This document shows, piece by piece, positions 7,168-9,154 of a stretch of DNA of 9,154 nt; the stretch's first letter is position 1, and every line of letters begins with the position of its first letter. The position numbers and the translations under genes were made by a program. The DNA is taken from assembly GCA_900544365.1 (NCBI GenBank), contig UQVF01000060.1:1-9154 (forward strand), read 5' to 3'. The notes beneath the pieces are model-generated. The model was given only the letters and a program-made list of their open reading frames with translations, ran no database searches and was not told the DNA's origin. Origin of the DNA: an uncultured Veillonella sp. Lineage in GTDB: Bacteria > Bacillota > Negativicutes > Veillonellales > Veillonellaceae.

Positions 7168-8823
7168 TTACTTAGCTTGTTCTAATTCTTCTCGAATACG
7201 ATCAATGGTGTATCGTAAATCTTGATCTTTTTCCATTTCTCTAGAAATTTTTTCGTATGCATGCAACGCTGTAGTATGGTCTTTTTTACCAAAAGCAAAT
7301 GAAATTTGAGGGTAACTTTCATTAATTAATTCACGAGCTAAATACATAGCAATTTGACGTGGATGAGCATATTGCTTATTTCGTTTTTGACTGATTAAAT
7401 GTTCTAGCTTGATTTTAAAGTAATCTGCTACAAATTCTTGAATGTATTTAATGGATAATACAATTTTTTCTGTATGAACGATAAAGTCTTTAATTGCCTT
7501 ATTAGTAAACTCTACATCAATTGTTTCTAGTCGATTTGTGATGGCTGCTTGGGTAATTAATGTTTCAAAGGCACCTTTTAATTCACGAATATTTCGTTTA
7601 TTAAAATACTGTGCAAATAAATGGATAACTTCTTTTGGAACATATAAAGTTGGATATTCGTTGCGACGATGATAAATTTCCTCATGGATGATGGCTTCAA
7701 TCATTTCTGGATTTGGTGCTTCAATTTCTACGGTGAGACCACTGTTGAATCGTGTGATTAAGCGTTCTTCCATTTCCTTGTAATCCTTTGGAGGTTTATC
7801 ACTGGATAGAATAACAGCTTTATTGTGGCTCAATAAATGGTTGAAAGTATTGAAAAATTCTTCCTGTGTAGTTTTCTTATTTTTTTCTTCTAAGAATTGT
7901 ACGTCGTCAATGATGAGTACATCGATGTCTCGGAAGTTACGGCGAAATTGATCTGGTGTTTTTGTTCGCAAAGATTCAATGAAACTATTCATAAAATCTT
8001 CACTAGTGATAGACATAATTTTAGAGGCTGGATTGTTGGCTAAAATTTCATTGCCAATAGCATGCATTAAATGGGTTTTACCGAGGCCAGATTGACCATG
8101 AATATATAGTGGATTGTAACGAACCCCAGGATTTTCTGCTACTGCTTTTGCAGCAGTGAAAGCAAGACGATTAGAATTGGATTCGATGTAATTATCAAAA
8201 GTAAAAGCGCGATTTAAATGCGATTTTGAAGAACTATTTATATCCCGTTGTACAGGTGGTGCTGTTGGTGATGGTGTAGAAGTAGTTGTTTTAGTAGCAA
8301 ATAAATCGGCAGGTACTGGTTTTTGGATACCTTGTGAAGGAGACGTATTTCTTTGAATAATAACAGGAGAATCATAACTAGGACGACTCACACCTTCTGG
8401 TAATACTTCATCATATTCATCGGCGTCCCAAGGAGGAGGGATAATAGAAGATGGGGAGCTTTCCATCGCTGTATCTTCAATGGATGGCATATCAATAGGT
8501 GGCATAGGAGGAATATCTGTCGAAGAATTGACCATGCTATCTGTGGAAGAAACATCTATACTTGATGTATTTGTTAAATATTCAATAGTTTGTAAGGTAG
8601 GAAGTAAGCTTTTTGCTGCTTCTACGATTTGGTTATGAACTAATGGGGTTTGAATATATTTCAGTTTACTAGGATCCATAACAAATAAAGTTAAAATAGT
8701 CGATGTCATAGAATAGGGCATCAAGGAATTCACGACCAAGGAGTCCCACATTTGCTGGGGCATTTTTGTTTTTGTTTTTTGCATCACTTGGTCCCATAGG
8801 GAGTAGAGATCTAAGTCACTCAT
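7168..8823 (-). CDS. dnaA: Chromosomal replication initiator protein DnaA
   Basis: DnaA is the AAA+ initiator that binds DnaA boxes, opens oriC and recruits the helicase. I choose the ATG at 8821-8823 (551 aa, starting MSDLDLYSLWD) because AGGAAGG (8830-8836) lies 6 nt upstream. An in-frame ATG at 8868 would add 15 residues but has no ribosome binding site, and the extra codons cover DnaA boxes. Domain I is about 1-82. Domain II (about 83-204) is a Pro/Ser/Thr-rich linker, acidic around EDTAMESS and WDADEYDEV, and roughly 90 residues longer than in B. subtilis DnaA (446 aa). Domain III has Walker A GQSGLGKT (243-250) and Walker B LIIDD (Asp306, Asp307). Domain IV has the helix-turn-helix signature FGKKDHTT with Asp515, His516, Thr517 and Thr518. 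DnaA boxes in its promoter region point to autoregulation. Confidence 0.98.
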   Translation of the reverse strand: MSDLDLYSLWDQVMQKTKTKMPQQMWDSLVVNSLMPYSMTSTILTLFVMDPSKLKYIQTPLVHNQIVEAAKSLLPTLQTIEYLTNTSSIDVSSTDSMVNSSTDIPPMPPIDMPSIEDTAMESSPSSIIPPPWDADEYDEVLPEGVSRPSYDSPVIIQRNTSPSQGIQKPVPADLFATKTTTSTPSPTAPPVQRDINSSSKSHLNRAFTFDNYIESNSNRLAFTAAKAVAENPGVRYNPLYIHGQSGLGKTHLMHAIGNEILANNPASKIMSITSEDFMNSFIESLRTKTPDQFRRNFRDIDVLIIDDVQFLEEKNKKTTQEEFFNTFNHLLSHNKAVILSSDKPPKDYKEMEERLITRFNSGLTVEIEAPNPEMIEAIIHEEIYHRRNEYPTLYVPKEVIHLFAQYFNKRNIRELKGAFETLITQAAITNRLETIDVEFTNKAIKDFIVHTEKIVLSIKYIQEFVADYFKIKLEHLISQKRNKQYAHPRQIAMYLARELINESYPQISFAFGKKDHTTALHAYEKISREMEKDQDLRYTIDRIREELEQAK

Positions 8824-8829
8824 AATAAA

Positions 8830-8836
8830 CCTTCCT
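8830..8836 (-). promoter_or_regulatory. Ribosome binding site that fixes the dnaA start
   Basis: AGGAAGG on the minus strand lies 6 nt before the ATG at 8821-8823. No comparable site precedes the upstream in-frame ATG at 8868, so the shorter dnaA reading is preferred. Confidence 0.85.
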
Positions 8837-8839
8837 GTA

Positions 8840-9004
8840 TGTGTATAAGAATTATTTGTCCACATCATGATAAATGTGGATAACTAAAAATTAGACAAAG
8901 AAAAAGAGTTCATAAACAAGATAATAGGTAGAATTGTTTCTATCCACAATATTGTGAATAAGTCAGTGGATAAAATGTAAAAAATGTGGAAAACTTGTTT
9001 ATAA
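8840..9004. other. DnaA-box cluster upstream of dnaA (oriC part 1)
   Basis: The strongest sites are TGTGGATAA (8875-8883, perfect), TGTGTATAA (8840-8848) and TGTGAATAA (8953-8961); the last two fit TTATNCACA on the minus strand. Near matches are TTGTCCACA (8856-8864), CTATCCACA (8940-8948), AGTGGATAA (8965-8973), TGTGGAAAA (8985-8993) and TGTTTATAA (8996-9004). Two pairs face each other: 8856-8864 with 8875-8883, and 8940-8948 with 8953-8961. The cluster covers the dnaA leader and the second candidate promoter, so it probably serves both as origin and as autoregulatory operator. Confidence 0.85.
8921..8949 (-). promoter_or_regulatory. Second candidate dnaA promoter, -35 inside a DnaA box
   Basis: On the minus strand TTGTGG (8944-8949) is followed after 17 bp by TATTAT (8921-8926). 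The -10 is one base off consensus and the -35 is weak (TTG plus poor second half). The -35 bases are part of the DnaA box CTATCCACA (8940-8948), so bound DnaA would block polymerase if this promoter is real. Confidence 0.35.
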
Positions 9005-9026
9005 CCCTTTATTGGTGTATAGGTTT

Positions 9027-9035
9027 ATTATACCA
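9027..9035 (-). promoter_or_regulatory. Extended -10 promoter of dnaA
   Basis: On the minus strand TGG immediately precedes a perfect TATAAT (9027-9032), giving the extended -10 form TGnTATAAT. Such promoters can work without a good -35, and the best -35-like word here (TTGTCA, 9056-9061) is too far, at 23 bp. Transcription would begin near 9020 and run through the DnaA-box cluster, leaving a leader of about 195 nt. Confidence 0.6.
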
Positions 9036-9054
9036 AAAACTTTTTTTCTTTACT

Positions 9055-9085
9055 ATGACAATATTACAAATCGTTTATATATATA
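9055..9085 (+). promoter_or_regulatory. Candidate rightward promoter for a gene beyond the window
   Basis: On the plus strand ATGACA (9055-9060, 5 of 6 to TTGACA) is followed after 17 bp by TATATA (9078-9083), or after 19 bp by TATACT (9080-9085). The purine-rich run AAAAAGAAGG near 9135 could lead to a start codon outside the window. In most bacteria the divergent neighbour of dnaA is rpmH (ribosomal protein L34), so that gene is the expected target; nothing of it is visible here. Confidence 0.45.
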
Positions 9086-9154
9086 CTATTAAAAACAAGG
9101 TTAGTGTAAAATGTTTGTGGGAAAAGTAAAATAGAAAAAGAAGGTCATCCTTTG

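Noticed and set aside
8824..8868. Longer dnaA reading with 15 extra N-terminal residues from an ATG at 8868.
   Set aside because: No ribosome binding site precedes it, the extra codons run through DnaA boxes, and the ATG at 8821-8823 has a good AGGAAGG at correct spacing and gives the normal domain I start.
9111..9134. A seven-codon plus-strand frame (MFVGKVK) that could be a leader peptide of the rightward gene.
   Set aside because: No ribosome binding site, and such short frames are expected by chance.

Overview
The window is the replication-origin locus of a low-GC, Firmicutes-type chromosome, seen in inverted orientation. All seven protein-coding genes lie on the minus strand and run right to left: dnaA, dnaN, a small S4-domain gene (yaaA/rlbA), recF, a dciA-like DUF721 gene, gyrB and a lysP-like amino acid permease. 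Gene order, protein character and base composition suggest a member of the Negativicutes, most likely Veillonella or a close relative. That assignment is inference from recalled family resemblance, not a search.

Right end (8824-9154): the noncoding region upstream of dnaA holds a dense DnaA-box cluster (about 8840-9004), an extended -10 promoter for dnaA, a second candidate promoter whose -35 lies inside a DnaA box, and a very AT-rich stretch. A rightward promoter there probably serves a gene outside the window; rpmH is the usual neighbour at this place. Between dnaA and dnaN (6900-7167) lies the second part of a bipartite origin. It has further DnaA boxes and, at 6948-6989, a textbook basal unwinding arrangement: TAG-type DnaA-trios, a GC-rich spacer and a DnaA box, with an AT-rich stretch on the dnaN side.

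Middle (3569-6899): dnaN, yaaA, recF and dciA-like are packed with gaps of 16, 2 and 1 nt. Each gene has its own Shine-Dalgarno sequence, and those of recF and dciA-like lie inside the preceding gene. The dciA-like protein is the most interesting product. Its N-terminal DUF721/DciA domain, in the recF-gyrB slot known from actinobacteria, is followed by a four-cysteine zinc-ribbon and an unrecognised aromatic-rich C-terminal region, about twice the usual DciA length.

Left part (1-3568): gyrB has a good sigma-A-type promoter of its own at 3529-3557. It is followed after 11 nt not by gyrA but by a lysP-like permease whose ribosome binding site overlaps the gyrB stop codon. A strong hairpin terminator directly after the permease closes the unit.

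Together the genes encode origin recognition (DnaA), the sliding clamp (DnaN), gap repair (RecF), a probable helicase loader/operator (DciA-like) and a gyrase subunit (GyrB), with an unrelated transporter attached to the end. I saw no mobile element, CRISPR array, tRNA or rRNA.
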